Shown piece after piece: positions 6,292-6,531 of a stretch of 6,531 nt of DNA (position 1 is the first letter of the stretch; every line of letters starts with the position of its first letter). This stretch comes from an uncultured Pseudomonadota bacterium (GTDB lineage Bacteria > Pseudomonadota > Gammaproteobacteria > Burkholderiales > SG8-39): positions 1-6,531 of the forward strand of contig CAIPGJ010000662.1 of the NCBI GenBank assembly GCA_903864555.1. The letters run 5' to 3'. The notes below the pieces were generated by a model, which was not told the origin of the DNA, ran no database searches, and saw only the letters and a list, made by a program, of their open reading frames with translations. Made by a program: the position numbers and the translations under genes.

Positions 6292-6531
6292 GCACCAGCT
6301 CCGCGCCGAGCAGAAAGGCCAGTTGCCCAGCCGCCTGCGCCCAGTGGCCATACACAGCCGTGACATGGTGCTCGAAGCCTTCTTCAACGAAGCGCCGGAT
6401 CAGCACGTCAGCCGGCGTCTGCTGGGGGACGAACAGGGCCGCCGTCCGGTTGGCAGCGGCAGGCCGGCTGCCGATCTGACCCTCTGTCACAAAGACCCGC
6501 AGACGGCCATCAGGCTCCAGCGATAGGCGCA
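6284..6531 (-). CDS. Sugar isomerase resembling the L-fucose isomerase family, C-terminal part only
   Basis: Only the last 82 residues are inside the window; the gene continues past 6531. The frame stays open to the edge (reading RLSLEPDGRLRVFV before TEGQIG), so the GTG at 6490 is an internal Val codon and not a start. The visible end resembles the C-terminal domain of L-fucose isomerase-like proteins: a beta-rich part ending in a segment with EEGFEHHVTAVYG, where the paired His after a Gly-aromatic turn is familiar, then a helix (WAQAAGQLAFLLG) and a final strand (AELVRV). Such enzymes convert an aldose to a ketose with a divalent metal in the cytoplasm, but their metal-binding residues would lie outside the window. 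It overlaps the GH31 start by 8 nt, so the two are surely co-transcribed. The assignment rests on family memory of a short region, so another isomerase-like or unknown protein is possible. Confidence 0.55.
   Translation of the reverse strand, partial: RLSLEPDGRLRVFVTEGQIGSRPAAANRTAALFVPQQTPADVLIRRFVEEGFEHHVTAVYGHWAQAAGQLAFLLGAELVRV
6299..6302 (-). promoter_or_regulatory. Shine-Dalgarno GGAG that supports the GTG start of the hydrolase
   Basis: GGAG lies 7 nt before GTG 6291 within the last codons of the isomerase gene. The start overlaps the isomerase stop in GTGTCTGA, which points to translational coupling and argues against the upstream ATG at 6387. Confidence 0.6.

Noticed and set aside
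5287..6363. Long plus-strand open frame of 358 codons opposite the hydrolase gene
   Set aside because: It is antisense to clear GH31 coding sequence, its translation is rich in Arg, Pro and His with no recognisable domain, and such frames are common opposite GC-rich genes.
6284..6490. Separate 68-residue small protein starting at GTG 6490
   Set aside because: The frame stays open upstream to the window edge, so this is the tail of a larger truncated gene and not an independent small ORF.

Overview
The window looks like accessory sugar-catabolism DNA from a GC-rich Gram-negative bacterium (roughly 60 % GC by eye). A proteobacterium, plausibly Burkholderiales or a similar soil or plant-associated lineage, fits the codon use, the Sec-type signal peptide on a periplasmic binding protein and the GTG/TTG starts. 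This placement is inference; there is no rRNA or marker gene to fix it.

All genes lie on the minus strand and are read from right to left. In order of transcription they are: the 3' end of a sugar isomerase resembling the L-fucose isomerase family (6284-6531, cut by the window edge); a cytoplasmic family 31 glycoside hydrolase (GH31) that overlaps the isomerase stop by 8 nt (4396-6291); an 86-nt spacer (4310-4395) holding two hairpins, the second a good intrinsic terminator; a periplasmic sugar-binding protein (3077-4303); a MalF/UgpA-like permease (2070-3014); a MalG/UgpE-like permease (1220-2065); and an enolase-superfamily sugar-acid dehydratase of the mandelate racemase subgroup (2-1135).

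Together they read as a transport-and-degradation operon. A CUT1-type ABC importer takes up a glycoside or oligosaccharide, the cytoplasmic GH31 enzyme cleaves an alpha-linked unit, and the released sugar is isomerised (fucose isomerase-like protein) and/or enters as a sugar acid that the dehydratase converts to a 2-keto-3-deoxy acid. No ABC ATPase is in the window; it must lie outside or be shared.

Three start codons are better placed than the longest possible reading frames suggest: GTG at 6291 for the hydrolase, ATG at 4303 for the binding protein, and TTG at 1135 for the dehydratase. Each has a Shine-Dalgarno sequence 7-8 nt upstream. The points most worth following are the terminator sitting about 20 nt before the binding-protein start with no room for a promoter after it, the unassigned substrate of the GH31 enzyme, and the K-x-R catalytic motif of the dehydratase. 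I found no RNA genes, mobile elements, CRISPR arrays or pseudogenes. No gene-free stretch exceeds 300 bases.
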